Assembly: GCF_900215205.1 (NCBI RefSeq)
Contig: NZ_OBDY01000014.1
Span: 62,001 to 126,000, forward strand
Direction: 5' to 3'
Length of the DNA: 64,000 bases
Source of the DNA: Paractinoplanes atraurantiacus
GTDB taxonomy: Bacteria; Actinomycetota; Actinomycetes; Mycobacteriales; Micromonosporaceae
Of the stretch, positions 7,827 to 16,037 are shown piece after piece. Numbering within the stretch: the stretch's first letter is position 1; each line of letters starts with the position of its first letter. The translations under genes were made by a program, and so were the position numbers. The notes beneath the pieces are model-generated. The model did not search any database. It worked only from the letters and a program-made list of their open reading frames with translations, and had not been told where the DNA came from.

Positions 7827-8843
7827 CGTTCCGGCGGGATCTTGCTGGTCAGGGCGGTCGTCCTGGTCGCTCAGCCACCCGCGTTTCGCGGCCAGGACGG
7901 CTATCTGGAAGCGGGTCCGGGCGCCCAGCTGGGCCGCCGCGTCGGTGATGTGCTGCTGGACCGTGCGGCGGCTTATGGTGAGGATCCGGGCGATCGTCTC
8001 GTCCTTCATGCCGGCCGCCATCATGCGCAGGATCTCCCTCGTCCGCAGGTCCCGTCCCGAGACCGGCAACTCGTGACGCCTCGCCAGCGACACCGGCTCG
8101 GCGCGCTCCCACACGCTCTCGAACAGGGCCACGAGCGCCGTCACCAGCGTGGGCGAGCGCACCACCAGGGAACCCGACGACGGGCGGTCGCCCCAGATCG
8201 GCAGCAGCGCGGCGGCCCGGTCGAAGATCACCAGCTTCACCGGGATCTGCGATGCCAGCCGCAGCGTGCCGCCCCGGCCCGTCCCGCGCAGGGCCGTCAT
8301 GAGCGAGACCGCGTCAGTGAAGCCGTCCGTCTCGTACACCGATCGCATCTGCAGACCGGGCGCCACCGGGGTCGTACTGTCGGACCCCGATCCGCCCGTC
8401 ACATAGGGCGGCTTCGCGAGATGCAGCACCTCGAAGGTGCTTTCCGTCAGCAACTGGAGATAGCGCGCGGGCACCTCGTCCGGGCTCTTCAGCACCTCCA
8501 CCATGTCGGTGGCGCGTGGCCCGGACGCCGAGTCGTGTGCTTCGACGAGCCGCTCCACGAGGTCTTCGGCACGGGCCAGTTCGGCCCGGCGCCGGGCCAG
8601 CAGCGCGCCGAGTGACGATCGCGGCGGCGCGGCCGCCCATCGTGGCGGCGCCCCGCCGATCCGCGACGCCAGCGCGTCGTCGACCAGCAGCCGCAGCGCC
8701 CGTTCCGCTTCGAACGGTGACACCCCGGCCGCGGACGCCACATCGTCGCGGTCCGCCGAGCGTACGGCCATCAGGTGTTCCAGCACCCGGCCGGCCAGCG
8801 GATCGAGACCGGTCGCCGACCACGGTATTTCCGTTCCGTCCAT
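7770..8843 (-). CDS. LuxR-type transcriptional regulator with N-terminal winged-helix-like domain
   Basis: About 357 residues. The N-terminal part (DPLAGRVLEHLMAVRSADRD) resembles a TrmB-like winged helix. A middle domain follows, and a C-terminal LuxR helix-turn-helix lies at DETIARILTISRRTVQQHI. Such proteins are common in Actinoplanes-like genomes next to secreted hydrolases, and the divergent M4 peptidase gene is a plausible target. The start is uncertain. ATG 8843 lies 12 nt after GGAGG, while ATG 8855 abuts that GGAGG. A much longer reading frame extends upstream but runs through the intergenic region. The last 18 or so residues overlap the 3' end of the nhaA fusion. Confidence 0.75.
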   Translation of the reverse strand: MDGTEIPWSATGLDPLAGRVLEHLMAVRSADRDDVASAAGVSPFEAERALRLLVDDALASRIGGAPPRWAAAPPRSSLGALLARRRAELARAEDLVERLVEAHDSASGPRATDMVEVLKSPDEVPARYLQLLTESTFEVLHLAKPPYVTGGSGSDSTTPVAPGLQMRSVYETDGFTDAVSLMTALRGTGRGGTLRLASQIPVKLVIFDRAAALLPIWGDRPSSGSLVVRSPTLVTALVALFESVWERAEPVSLARRHELPVSGRDLRTREILRMMAAGMKDETIARILTISRRTVQQHITDAAAQLGARTRFQIAVLAAKRGWLSDQDDRPDQQDPAGTSDGYGVDRPFHRGDDLVE

Positions 8844-8932
8844 ACGTTCTCGCATCCTCCGGCCTGAGCCTGCCAGGAGAGCCGCCCGCCGAGATGAATC
8901 GGGGATTACGAATGTGTAAGCGGCCTTCCGAT

Positions 8933-8948
8933 TTGCGCAACTGCACAA
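8933..8948. promoter_or_regulatory. Imperfect palindrome, possible operator between luxR-type and M4 peptidase genes
   Basis: TTGCGCA and TGCACAA form a 16-bp inverted repeat with a 2-nt centre and one mismatch. It lies in the 175-bp divergent region, 71 bp upstream of the peptidase start. Regulators of the LuxR type bind such short palindromes, so it could be the site of the adjacent regulator. No experiment is implied. Confidence 0.3.
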
Positions 8949-9018
8949 GATCGTCCTTGTGGCGGCGGCCGGCATCAAGGTGAGCTGGGCGAACCCACTA
9001 CCTCGCAGGAGCACCGAA

Positions 9019-11880
9019 TTGCCTAGACCCAGGGCACTCCCCGCCATCGCCGTCCTGGCGACGGCCGCCATCCTCGGAACCACCGCCCAGGCCGCGCACG
9101 CGGCGACCCCGCCGGGGGCGACCCTTCCGGCCACCGTGGCGCCTGACACGGAGACACCCGCCCTTGTGGACGATGTGGCCGACCCGGCCGACGCCACGGT
9201 CGCACCGGACAAGGCCGCGAAGTCGCACCTCGCGAGCCACAAGGACCGCTACAAGATCGGCGATCCGGCCGGCACGCTCACCACGGCGAGCGTCGAGACG
9301 GAGGGCGAACGGGAGACGGTCCGGCTGAACCAGAAGTACAAGGGCCTTCCCGTCTTCGGCGCTCAATATGTCGTACGGACGGAGAAGGCGGCCGGCAAGC
9401 GGACGGTGACCGGAACGTCGGGCACCTACTTCACCAACCTGGACGTGGACACGGCCGCCACCCCGATCCCCACCGCGGTCGCCGTCTCCCGGGCGGTCGA
9501 CGAGGTGCGCCGGAGCCTGAACCCGGGCGCGGCGGTCGTGGCCGGTGCGGCCAAGGCCGACCTCACCGGCACCGACCAGGGTCTGCTGGTCATGCCGACC
9601 GGCACCGGTGTGCTCGCGCGGCGCGTGCTCGTCAAGGGCAGGGACGCCGTCGACGGCCGGCCCGTGCTCCGCGACGTGTACGTGGGTGCGACGACCGGGG
9701 TGACGCTCCTCAGCGTCAGCCGGATCAAGTCCTTCGCCGCCGATCAGAAGCCCGGCACCGCGCCGCAGGCCGCGAAGACCTCAGGCACCACGAGCACCGG
9801 GACAGCGTCCGTCGCCGGACAGGGCACCACCCTGCACGGCGCCACCGTGTCGCTGCCGCTCGTCCGGTCGGACTCCGGGTCGTACCTCATGAAGGATCTG
9901 ACCCGGACCGTCCCGATCACCACGTGGGACGCCCGGGGCCGGGACTACTACGACCTGATGGGTGGCGCGTGGCCCGAGGGTCTGGCGCCGTTCGCGTCGC
10001 CGTCGACCACGCTCGGCGCCGACCTGACCGACGCCGGCGCGGTGGACGCCGCCTGGGACGCCGCCAAGGTGGTCGACTGGTACAAGCAGAAGCTCGGGCG
10101 CGACAGCCTGGACGACGCCGGCATGCCGGTCGACTCGATCGTCGGGATCACGTACGGCGGCTCCCCGTGGGTCAACGCCTACTGGGACGGCACCCGCATG
10201 GTGTACGGCAGCGGCGACGCCGAATATCTGCCCCTGTCGGCCGACCCGGACGTCGTGGGCCACGAGATGACGCACGGCGTGGTGGAGCACACCGCCGGCC
10301 TCGTCTACGCCGGGCAGCCGGGCGCGCTCAACGAGGCGATCGCCGACTACTTCGGCAACGCGATCGACGTGGACGCGTCGGGCACGCCGATGTCCGACCC
10401 GCAGGCGAGCCTGCTCGGCGGCGACCTCTGCCGCACCCTGGCCCCCGCCCAGTGCGCCCTGCGCGACCTCGACGACGGCGCCACCACGGCCGACTTCCAG
10501 CACCTCATCGACACGCCGTCGATGGACGACGGCGGTGTGCACCTCAACTCGACGATCGTGTCCGGTGCCCTCTGGGACCTGCGCCAGGCTCTCGGCACGA
10601 CGGTGGCCGACAAGATCGTCTACCGCGCCCTCACCGACTACCTGACGCCCATGTCCGACTTCGTCGACGCGCGTGACGCCGTACTCGCCTCGGCCAAGTC
10701 CTTCCGTTTGCCCAAGGGCGACCTCAAGGTGGTGCAGAGGGCGTTCGACTCCCGCGGAATCACCGCGAAGTGGGAGGAGAACCTCTACGGCAAGGGCACC
10801 GAAGTCCTGATCGACCGGCTCAACACGGGCATGTACGCCGACATGAGGGCGAGCACGGCGGGCGGCTGGTTCGCCGTGCCGCGCGCGGACGCGAACCGCA
10901 CGGAGCCGACGTCGATCTGGGTCGGCCGTACGAACGGCAAGGGCACGCCGTACCGCATCTCCCCCGACGACGGCAGCGTCAACAGCTTCCCGCACACCGA
11001 CGGCAAGCGGGTGGTGTGGCTGTCGGTCACGCTGAACCCCGACTCGCCGACCTACGAGACCAACCGCATCCTGTCGGCGCCGATCGGCGGCGGCCCGGTC
11101 AAGGAGCTCTACAGCTCCCCGTACCGCGTCGACGGCCTGGGCTTCGACGGCGACATCGTGGCGTGGAGCCAGTACGACCCGGAGCAGGGCTACCTCGACG
11201 TCGTGCGCTACCTGCGAGGCACCTCGAAGACCGTGCACACCCTGGCCCACCCGGACTGGCTCGGAAGCGCCACGGCACCGAGCGTCGAGAACGGAAGGAT
11301 CTCCTACGTACGCTACGAGAACTTCACCGAGCCCGACGCCAACGGTGTCTATTGGTCGCTGGGCGTGGAGGTCTACGACGTGAAGACCGGCCGCACGGCC
11401 TACGCCGGCGGCGACCGAGGCGCCGAGCGGATGAGCTACCCCGACCTGTCGGCCACGGGCGTCGCCTGGATGACCGACCGCGACTACGGCACCATCGTCA
11501 ACGGCGAATGGACAAAGGGCGCTTATTACGATTCCGTACGCCTCTACGACTTCGCCACACGCACCAGCCACCTCCTGTTCGAGGAGAACTCGCCGCAGGC
11601 GATCCGCACCGTGACGGTCGCCCTGTCCGACACGACCCTGACGGTCACCGAGGAGGCGCCGGTGAGCGCTTGGCTCGAGACCGGCGGCTACCCGAACAAC
11701 GTGCTCAACCCGAAGCTCAAGCAGTACACGTTCCAGGGCCGGTACCTCGGCCCGGCGTCGTGCAGCCCGGGCGCACAGATGTACGCGACGGCCGGCAAGG
11801 GCCGCGAGGTCGTCTACATGGACTCGTCGGCGTCCGGCTTCGGCCTGGCCCACGCCACGGGTGCCAAGTCCTGTAAGTGA
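9019..11880 (+). CDS. Secreted M4-family (thermolysin-like) metallopeptidase with beta-propeller-like C-terminus
   Basis: 953 residues. The TTG start at 9019 follows AGGAG by 8 nt and yields a clean signal peptide (RPRALPAIAVLATAAILG, cleavage near AHA-ATP). It is followed by an FTP/PepSY-type propeptide and the M4 catalytic domain. Zinc ligands are H415-EMT-H419 in GHEMTHG and E439 in NEAIADYFG, with the thermolysin spacing of 24 residues. A second histidine region, DDGGVHLNSTI, supports the C-terminal M4 domain. The last 300 residues carry repeats such as TSIWVGRTNGKGTPYRI and GDIVAWSQYDPEQG typical of a beta-propeller or WD40-like domain. It probably acts outside the cell in protein degradation. 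The divergent LuxR-type gene may regulate it. Confidence 0.92.
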   Translation: MPRPRALPAIAVLATAAILGTTAQAAHAATPPGATLPATVAPDTETPALVDDVADPADATVAPDKAAKSHLASHKDRYKIGDPAGTLTTASVETEGERETVRLNQKYKGLPVFGAQYVVRTEKAAGKRTVTGTSGTYFTNLDVDTAATPIPTAVAVSRAVDEVRRSLNPGAAVVAGAAKADLTGTDQGLLVMPTGTGVLARRVLVKGRDAVDGRPVLRDVYVGATTGVTLLSVSRIKSFAADQKPGTAPQAAKTSGTTSTGTASVAGQGTTLHGATVSLPLVRSDSGSYLMKDLTRTVPITTWDARGRDYYDLMGGAWPEGLAPFASPSTTLGADLTDAGAVDAAWDAAKVVDWYKQKLGRDSLDDAGMPVDSIVGITYGGSPWVNAYWDGTRMVYGSGDAEYLPLSADPDVVGHEMTHGVVEHTAGLVYAGQPGALNEAIADYFGNAIDVDASGTPMSDPQASLLGGDLCRTLAPAQCALRDLDDGATTADFQHLIDTPSMDDGGVHLNSTIVSGALWDLRQALGTTVADKIVYRALTDYLTPMSDFVDARDAVLASAKSFRLPKGDLKVVQRAFDSRGITAKWEENLYGKGTEVLIDRLNTGMYADMRASTAGGWFAVPRADANRTEPTSIWVGRTNGKGTPYRISPDDGSVNSFPHTDGKRVVWLSVTLNPDSPTYETNRILSAPIGGGPVKELYSSPYRVDGLGFDGDIVAWSQYDPEQGYLDVVRYLRGTSKTVHTLAHPDWLGSATAPSVENGRISYVRYENFTEPDANGVYWSLGVEVYDVKTGRTAYAGGDRGAERMSYPDLSATGVAWMTDRDYGTIVNGEWTKGAYYDSVRLYDFATRTSHLLFEENSPQAIRTVTVALSDTTLTVTEEAPVSAWLETGGYPNNVLNPKLKQYTFQGRYLGPASCSPGAQMYATAGKGREVVYMDSSASGFGLAHATGAKSCK

Positions 11881-11891
11881 GTACCGCGGCG

Positions 11892-11919
11892 CGCTGGGAT
11901 CGGTCCGACGGTCCCAGCG
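11892..11919. terminator. Bidirectional terminator-like hairpin
   Basis: An 8-bp inverted repeat, CGCTGGGA (11892-11899) and TCCCAGCG (11912-11919), has a 12-nt loop and lies between the convergent M4 peptidase and RDD genes. It lacks a long T tract, as is usual for high-GC terminators. Confidence 0.5.
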
Positions 11920-11927
11920 TGCTCGCG

Positions 11928-12389
11928 TCAGAGGTGGCGGACGATCGAGCCGGCCATCCGGTCGTGGAGGGTCCGCTGGCGGTCGCCGAAGACCGTGAAC
12001 GCGTCGACCCAGAAGTAGACGCTCAGCGTCACCACGTCGAGCAGCCAGCCCAGCAGGCCCTTCACGCCGAACTCGCGCACCGCCATGCGGCCCCAGTCGA
12101 ACGGCTGCCCGGTGTTCGCGTCGGCGACCACGTAGCCGAGCAGTTTCTTGCCCGGGCTCTGGCCGTCGGACCAGGTGACCATCGACCAGATGAACCACCC
12201 GATGAACAGGGTGAACACCATCAGCAGGCCGTCCAGCAGGAACGCGCCCAGCCGGCCGCCGGGCGAGACCAGCTGCCCCTGCGAGGCGGCGCCCGGCACG
12301 ACATGGCCGGGCCGGTAGGGCTGAACGGCCGCCGGCGGCTGCGCGACGGGGGCGGCCCACTGCTGTCGGTACATGTTCGGATCGCTCAT
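11928..12389 (-). CDS. RDD-family membrane protein
   Basis: A 153-residue protein. A proline- and alanine-rich cytoplasmic N-terminus of about 45 residues precedes an RDD domain, with the arginine in GGRLGAFLLDGLLM and the aspartates in LLDVVTLSVYFWVDAF. Three to four hydrophobic segments follow the typical order, and the C-terminus contains RQRTLHDRMAGSIVRH, a hallmark of the family. RDD proteins are integral membrane proteins of poorly known function; some are linked to transport. It is followed at 12412-12822 by another small membrane protein gene in the same direction. Confidence 0.85.
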   Translation of the reverse strand: MSDPNMYRQQWAAPVAQPPAAVQPYRPGHVVPGAASQGQLVSPGGRLGAFLLDGLLMVFTLFIGWFIWSMVTWSDGQSPGKKLLGYVVADANTGQPFDWGRMAVREFGVKGLLGWLLDVVTLSVYFWVDAFTVFGDRQRTLHDRMAGSIVRHL

Positions 12390-12411
12390 ACCTGCCTCTG
12401 ACGGACAGGCT

Positions 12412-12822
12412 TCAGTCCGAGCCCTTCACCGCCGTGCCGACGACCTCACCGGCGACTCGGATCATCTCGATCAGGGTCTGGCCGAACGCGCGCAGGAAGG
12501 AGGCCGATTGATCCGTGCTCACGATGGCCAGAATGATCAGGATGACGGCGAACGGGGCCCAGCTCAGGTGCATGGCGATGCGGCCGGCCACGGTCCGCGC
12601 CGATGCCCGGCCGCAGATCAGCCCGACCAGCAGGGCCGGGGTGAAGATCGCACTCAGGCGAGGCTCGGCGACACCGCCCCAGCGCACATTGATCAGGTCG
12701 ATGACGAGGGCGGTCACGCCGATGACCGCCGCCAGGACCGCGGCCCACGCGCCGTACGAGACGAGGTCCTTGCGTTCGTGAAAAGCCGATCCCGGCGGCG
12801 GCGACGGATCGCGGGTAGTCAT
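12412..12822 (-). CDS. Small hypothetical membrane protein
   Basis: 136 residues, starting MTTRDPSPPPG. A short hydrophilic N-terminus is followed by about three hydrophobic stretches (GAWAAVLAAVIGVTALVID, LSAIFTPALLVGLICG, APFAVILIILAIVS) and a polar C-terminus. I do not recognise a family. The layout resembles small DUF membrane proteins common in actinobacteria. It lies 22 bp upstream of the RDD gene in the same direction and may be co-transcribed. There is no evidence that it belongs to the biosynthetic cluster that begins at 12940. Confidence 0.6.
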   Translation of the reverse strand: MTTRDPSPPPGSAFHERKDLVSYGAWAAVLAAVIGVTALVIDLINVRWGGVAEPRLSAIFTPALLVGLICGRASARTVAGRIAMHLSWAPFAVILIILAIVSTDQSASFLRAFGQTLIEMIRVAGEVVGTAVKGSD

Positions 12823-12939
12823 GAAGCCAGACTGACAGCCGAGCGATAAGCGGGTAATAGGGCGAATTGCCGACGCCCAGCACCTGTCCCGGCTAATCCG
12901 TTCGGCGTCATCCCCCTGATCGCTGCGGGGCGCTTCTGG

Positions 12940-13134
12940 TCAGTCGTTGTAGGGCTCGGGGAAGACGGCGGTCACGTCGGTCTCCGGGATCCAGACCGGG
13001 CGCTCCTTGCCGTTGATCAGGTAGCGCAGAAGGTTGGTGTCCTCGTCCCAGACCAGGGCGAGCACGCGGTAGCGCGCCTTGCCGCCGATCTTGACCTCGA
13101 TGTCGGACGAGACTCCGGTGAAGTGACTGGGCAT
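12940..13134 (-). CDS. Small 64-residue protein, last gene of the nucleoside operon
   Basis: A 64-residue soluble protein, beginning MPSHFTGVSSDIEV. It is rich in beta-prone, charged residues (KARYRVLALVWDEDTNLL) and ends ETDVTAVFPEPYND. It has no cysteine, no leader-like helix and no double-glycine site, so a RiPP precursor role is unlikely. It could be a small accessory, carrier-like or immunity-type protein with an SH3-like fold. A GGAG element lies upstream of the ATG at 13134. It follows the methyltransferase gene by 17 bp and is the last of eight genes read leftward from 21048. Function unknown. Confidence 0.7.
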   Translation of the reverse strand: MPSHFTGVSSDIEVKIGGKARYRVLALVWDEDTNLLRYLINGKERPVWIPETDVTAVFPEPYND

Positions 13135-13151
13135 GGTGGTGACTTCTCCTC

Positions 13152-13790
13152 TCAGCCGCGATTGGTGAAGCACTGGAGGTAGGCGATCCCCTCGGGCCTG
13201 CCCTCCAGGTAGCTGCTGGTGCTGTAGCCGGCGTACGGCCGTCGCTCGATGAGCACCTCGTCGAAGTACGGCTCCCAGCGCGGCTCGATCTTCGGTTCCG
13301 TCACGAAGAAGGACATGAAGAATCCGCCGGGCCGCAGAATTCGGGTGATCTGCGTCCGCATCAGGTTGTCCCACCAGGCGGCGTCGTCGCGCATCGCGCG
13401 GGGCAGCCAGGGATCCAGCATCAATCCGTCCACGGTGCCCGTCGGCACCGACTCGATGTACTCGAAGAAGTCGGCCCGCACGATCTCGAGGTTCGCCGGC
13501 CGGTCCGGGTGCTTCTGCTCGAACTGCTCGATGACCTCCGGGTAGACCTCGATCACGGTGTGCTTCACGGTTTTCGGCTGTTCGGCGATGGCGATCGCGG
13601 AGAATCCCAGGCCGAGCCCGCACTCCAGGAAAGACCCGCCGTTGCGGCAGAGGATCTCGGCCGAGCGGCGCATCAACGGCTCCTCCCAGCCCTGCATCGC
13701 CTGTGATCCGTCGATGTAGAGCGTCACCTCGCCCTCGCCCGACCGCCGGAGGGCGATGTCCGGGTCGACCGGCTGTGCCGGGTGCTTCAT
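13152..13790 (-). CDS. Guanidinoacetate-methyltransferase-like SAM-dependent N-methyltransferase
   Basis: A 212-residue class I methyltransferase. The SAM-binding glycine motif is in FLECGLGLGFSAIAIAEQP (about 54-72). It is preceded by WEEPLM (35-40) and followed by the acidic ribose-binding HTVIEVYP and by ILRPGGFFMSFF. The WExPxM...GGxxLExGxGxG arrangement is that of guanidinoacetate methyltransferase and related guanidino N-methyltransferases. In blasticidin S biosynthesis a guanidino-methylating enzyme (BlsL, from memory) has this role, so an arginine-type guanidinium is a likely target. Its ATG overlaps the stop of the ATP-grasp gene (ATGA), indicating tight coupling. Confidence 0.8.
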   Translation of the reverse strand: MKHPAQPVDPDIALRRSGEGEVTLYIDGSQAMQGWEEPLMRRSAEILCRNGGSFLECGLGLGFSAIAIAEQPKTVKHTVIEVYPEVIEQFEQKHPDRPANLEIVRADFFEYIESVPTGTVDGLMLDPWLPRAMRDDAAWWDNLMRTQITRILRPGGFFMSFFVTEPKIEPRWEPYFDEVLIERRPYAGYSTSSYLEGRPEGIAYLQCFTNRG

Positions 13791-15037
13791 GCTGTCTCCT
13801 CGGTGCCGGGAGCCTCGGGCTCGGTGTCGAACGAGAACGCGCGCAGGACGCCGTGCATGCGGTCCTCCACCTCGGCGGCGGTGGCGCCTTCGATGTGCAG
13901 GTAGCCGGACGAGGCGTACGAGGCCCGGGGAGGATGGGCGACGTCGCCGACGGCCAGCTTGAGCCGGCCGTCCATCACTCCCGGCAGGGTCAGCAGCTCG
14001 GCCAGCGGGGTGATCTCCACGACGCGGCCGGGCTTGACCGGCAGCAGCAGGTCACCCACGGCGCGGTTCTCGGTGTACGTCAGGTCCGGCATCCGTCCGA
14101 CGTACGTGTCGAGGATGGCCCTGTGCATGTCGAAGCCGTACGCCAGCCCGTGGTTGGAGGGAACCTCGCAGCCCGAGATCCGTGCGGCCACCTCGCCCAT
14201 GCAGAACGAGCCGTCCTCGCGCAGCCAGCACTCCCCGTGGAAATAGCCGTGGGTGATGCCGAGGCCGTCCACGAGGTTCTGGCACACCGCACGGGCGTCC
14301 AGCGGCGTCGCCTCGCTCGGGGCGAAGGTGATGTTGGCGTTGATCGCGCCGTCGAGGACGGAAAGAAGGGGCGCCGGGTTCAGCGAGAGGTAGGCGTCCA
14401 GCACCTTGCCGTCGAGCACCAGGGCACACAGCTGGAACTCGGTGCCGTGGATGAACTCCTCGACCACCCATGTTCGGCTCGGGTCGGGCGCCGGCGTGCG
14501 CGCCAGGTCGTCCGGCCCGTCGATCTTGTAAGTGCCGATGCACGCGAACGAGTCCAGCGGCTTCAGCACCACCGGCCAGCCGTGCTCCGAGGCGAACGCG
14601 GCGACGCCGTTCCGGTCGGTGACGAAGCGGTAGGCGGCGTGCGGCACGCCGATCTCCTGGTAGCGGTCCTTCATCGCCGACTTGTGCCGCACCCAGGTGA
14701 CCTGCTCGGCGCTCAGGTGCGGCAGGCCCACCAGGCGCGCGAAGGGCTGGGCGACCTCCTGGAGCGGCTCCTGCGGGTTGCAGAAGTAGGTGGGCGGCCG
14801 TTCGAGCTCTGTCACCCACTGGCGGTATCGGGCGGCCTCGTCCTCCAGCGCGTCGTCGCGTGCGACGAATGTCGGCAGGTGAGCGCTGCGGTCGAGGTAG
14901 TCCTGCGGCAGGCTGCTCAGCACCGAGGTGAAGCGGAGCAGGACGATGTCGAGGTCGTCCCGGCGGATCGCGTTGTCGACGAAGGTGGACGGGCGGTCGT
15001 CCACCACCAGCACGGACGGGCGGGCGGCGGCAGTCAT
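13787..15037 (-). CDS. ATP-grasp amide ligase
   Basis: A 416-residue ATP-grasp enzyme. The central ATP-binding lysine is in WPVVLKPLDSFACIGTYK (K159), the adenine-loop acidic residues are in WVVEEFIHGTEFQ (about 191-202), and the Mg-binding region is GSFCMGEVAARISG (E282, R286). N- and C-terminal domains have normal lengths. Such stand-alone enzymes commonly join an amino acid to an amine through an acyl-phosphate. In this cluster the obvious job is to attach an arginine-derived amino acid to the amino sugar of the nucleoside. It is not of the graspetide or RimK type by eye. It sits 16 bp after the oxygenase gene. Confidence 0.85.
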   Translation of the reverse strand: MTAAARPSVLVVDDRPSTFVDNAIRRDDLDIVLLRFTSVLSSLPQDYLDRSAHLPTFVARDDALEDEAARYRQWVTELERPPTYFCNPQEPLQEVAQPFARLVGLPHLSAEQVTWVRHKSAMKDRYQEIGVPHAAYRFVTDRNGVAAFASEHGWPVVLKPLDSFACIGTYKIDGPDDLARTPAPDPSRTWVVEEFIHGTEFQLCALVLDGKVLDAYLSLNPAPLLSVLDGAINANITFAPSEATPLDARAVCQNLVDGLGITHGYFHGECWLREDGSFCMGEVAARISGCEVPSNHGLAYGFDMHRAILDTYVGRMPDLTYTENRAVGDLLLPVKPGRVVEITPLAELLTLPGVMDGRLKLAVGDVAHPPRASYASSGYLHIEGATAAEVEDRMHGVLRAFSFDTEPEAPGTEETA

Positions 15038-15053
15038 TCGCGCTCCTCGGGGC

Positions 15054-16037
15054 TCAGTGGATGATGCGGGACAGCCCGGACGGCCGGGCCGGGCGGGAGC
15101 TGCGCAGGTCGGTGATCACGTTCACCCGTTTCAGCCAGCGGTCGGTGCCGTCGTAACGCGGGAGGAACGACCGGCGGCCGTGGACCACGTTGCGGTTGTC
15201 GAGGAAGCAGATGTCCCCGGGGCCGATGGCGAGGCCGTACAGACTGTTGTCGATGTTGGCGGTGAGTTCGGCCCACGCCGCCGCGGCGCCCCGGTCTCCG
15301 GCCACCGGGCGCGCGAAGTCCCGGTCGACACGCAGCACCGGCGCTTCGGGGTGACCGGTCAGCAATGGGGTGGGCTCGCCGCCGGCCTGGTCGGCGCCCT
15401 CGTGCGAGTCGTCGGGAAGGATCTCGAACCGCGGCTGGAACAACGTCTCCAGGGCCGCCGCGGACAGCCGGGGCAGGTCCACGTACCCGATGGTGGTGTC
15501 GACCTGGTCGGGGTTGCGCAGCGCCAGCAGCCCCACGTGGTGGGCGCGATGCGGGGAGAACGCGTCCTCGGTGTGCCAGGCCAGCTCCCGGCCGCTGCTC
15601 GAGCTGACCGTGCTCTCCTCCATCCCGGCCACCGGCAGGACGTCGGTGATCAGGTGGCCCGCCTGTTGCGCGGCCCAGCCGATCGGATCGCCGAACAGGC
15701 CGGCGTAGAGCGCCAGCAGTATGGCGTAGCGACGGCTCGATGGCGTGTCGGCCGTCTTCCAATGCGCCGGCGTCGGCTCGAGATCGCCGGCTATGTGATT
15801 GCCCCGGAAGACCACGGCGTGCTTGCGCTCGTCCAGGCGGGCACGAGCAGCAGCCTCCCGTACCGGCCGCGGCAGGTCCGCGGCCAGGACGTGCAGGTCG
15901 GCCATGAACGCGGGATTCTCGGCGCTGCCGTATTCGGCCAGGCAGGCCAGGGCCAGCGAGCCGGCCGCGCCCGCGGAAGCATCGTCCAGACGGCACACGT
16001 GCAGCAGCCGCGGCGGGGTGATCGTGGAAGATTTCAC
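15054..16037 (-). CDS. VioC-type Fe(II)/2-oxoglutarate-dependent arginine beta-hydroxylase
   Basis: A 327-residue member of the clavaminate-synthase-like family. The metal triad is H155-T-E157 (in ELAWHTEDAFSPHRAHH) and H286 (in NRNVVHGRRSF). R300 is the candidate 2-oxoglutarate-binding arginine. The His-x-Glu variant and the 14-residue spacing from distal His to Arg are those I recall for VioC, the L-arginine 3-hydroxylase of viomycin biosynthesis. The segment HHVGLLALRNPDQ is also shared with arginine/enduracididine hydroxylases. Arginine or a guanidino amino acid is therefore the likely substrate. The GTG start at 16037 has an AAGGAGG site and overlaps the preceding stop (GTGA). Confidence 0.85.
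   Translation of the reverse strand: MKSSTITPPRLLHVCRLDDASAGAAGSLALACLAEYGSAENPAFMADLHVLAADLPRPVREAAARARLDERKHAVVFRGNHIAGDLEPTPAHWKTADTPSSRRYAILLALYAGLFGDPIGWAAQQAGHLITDVLPVAGMEESTVSSSSGRELAWHTEDAFSPHRAHHVGLLALRNPDQVDTTIGYVDLPRLSAAALETLFQPRFEILPDDSHEGADQAGGEPTPLLTGHPEAPVLRVDRDFARPVAGDRGAAAAWAELTANIDNSLYGLAIGPGDICFLDNRNVVHGRRSFLPRYDGTDRWLKRVNVITDLRSSRPARPSGLSRIIH

Noticed and set aside
12940..15037. RiPP (graspetide-like) cluster made of the 64-residue protein and the ATP-grasp enzyme
   Set aside because: The small protein has no leader-core layout or repeated acceptor residues, and the ATP-grasp enzyme looks like a free amino-acid ligase.
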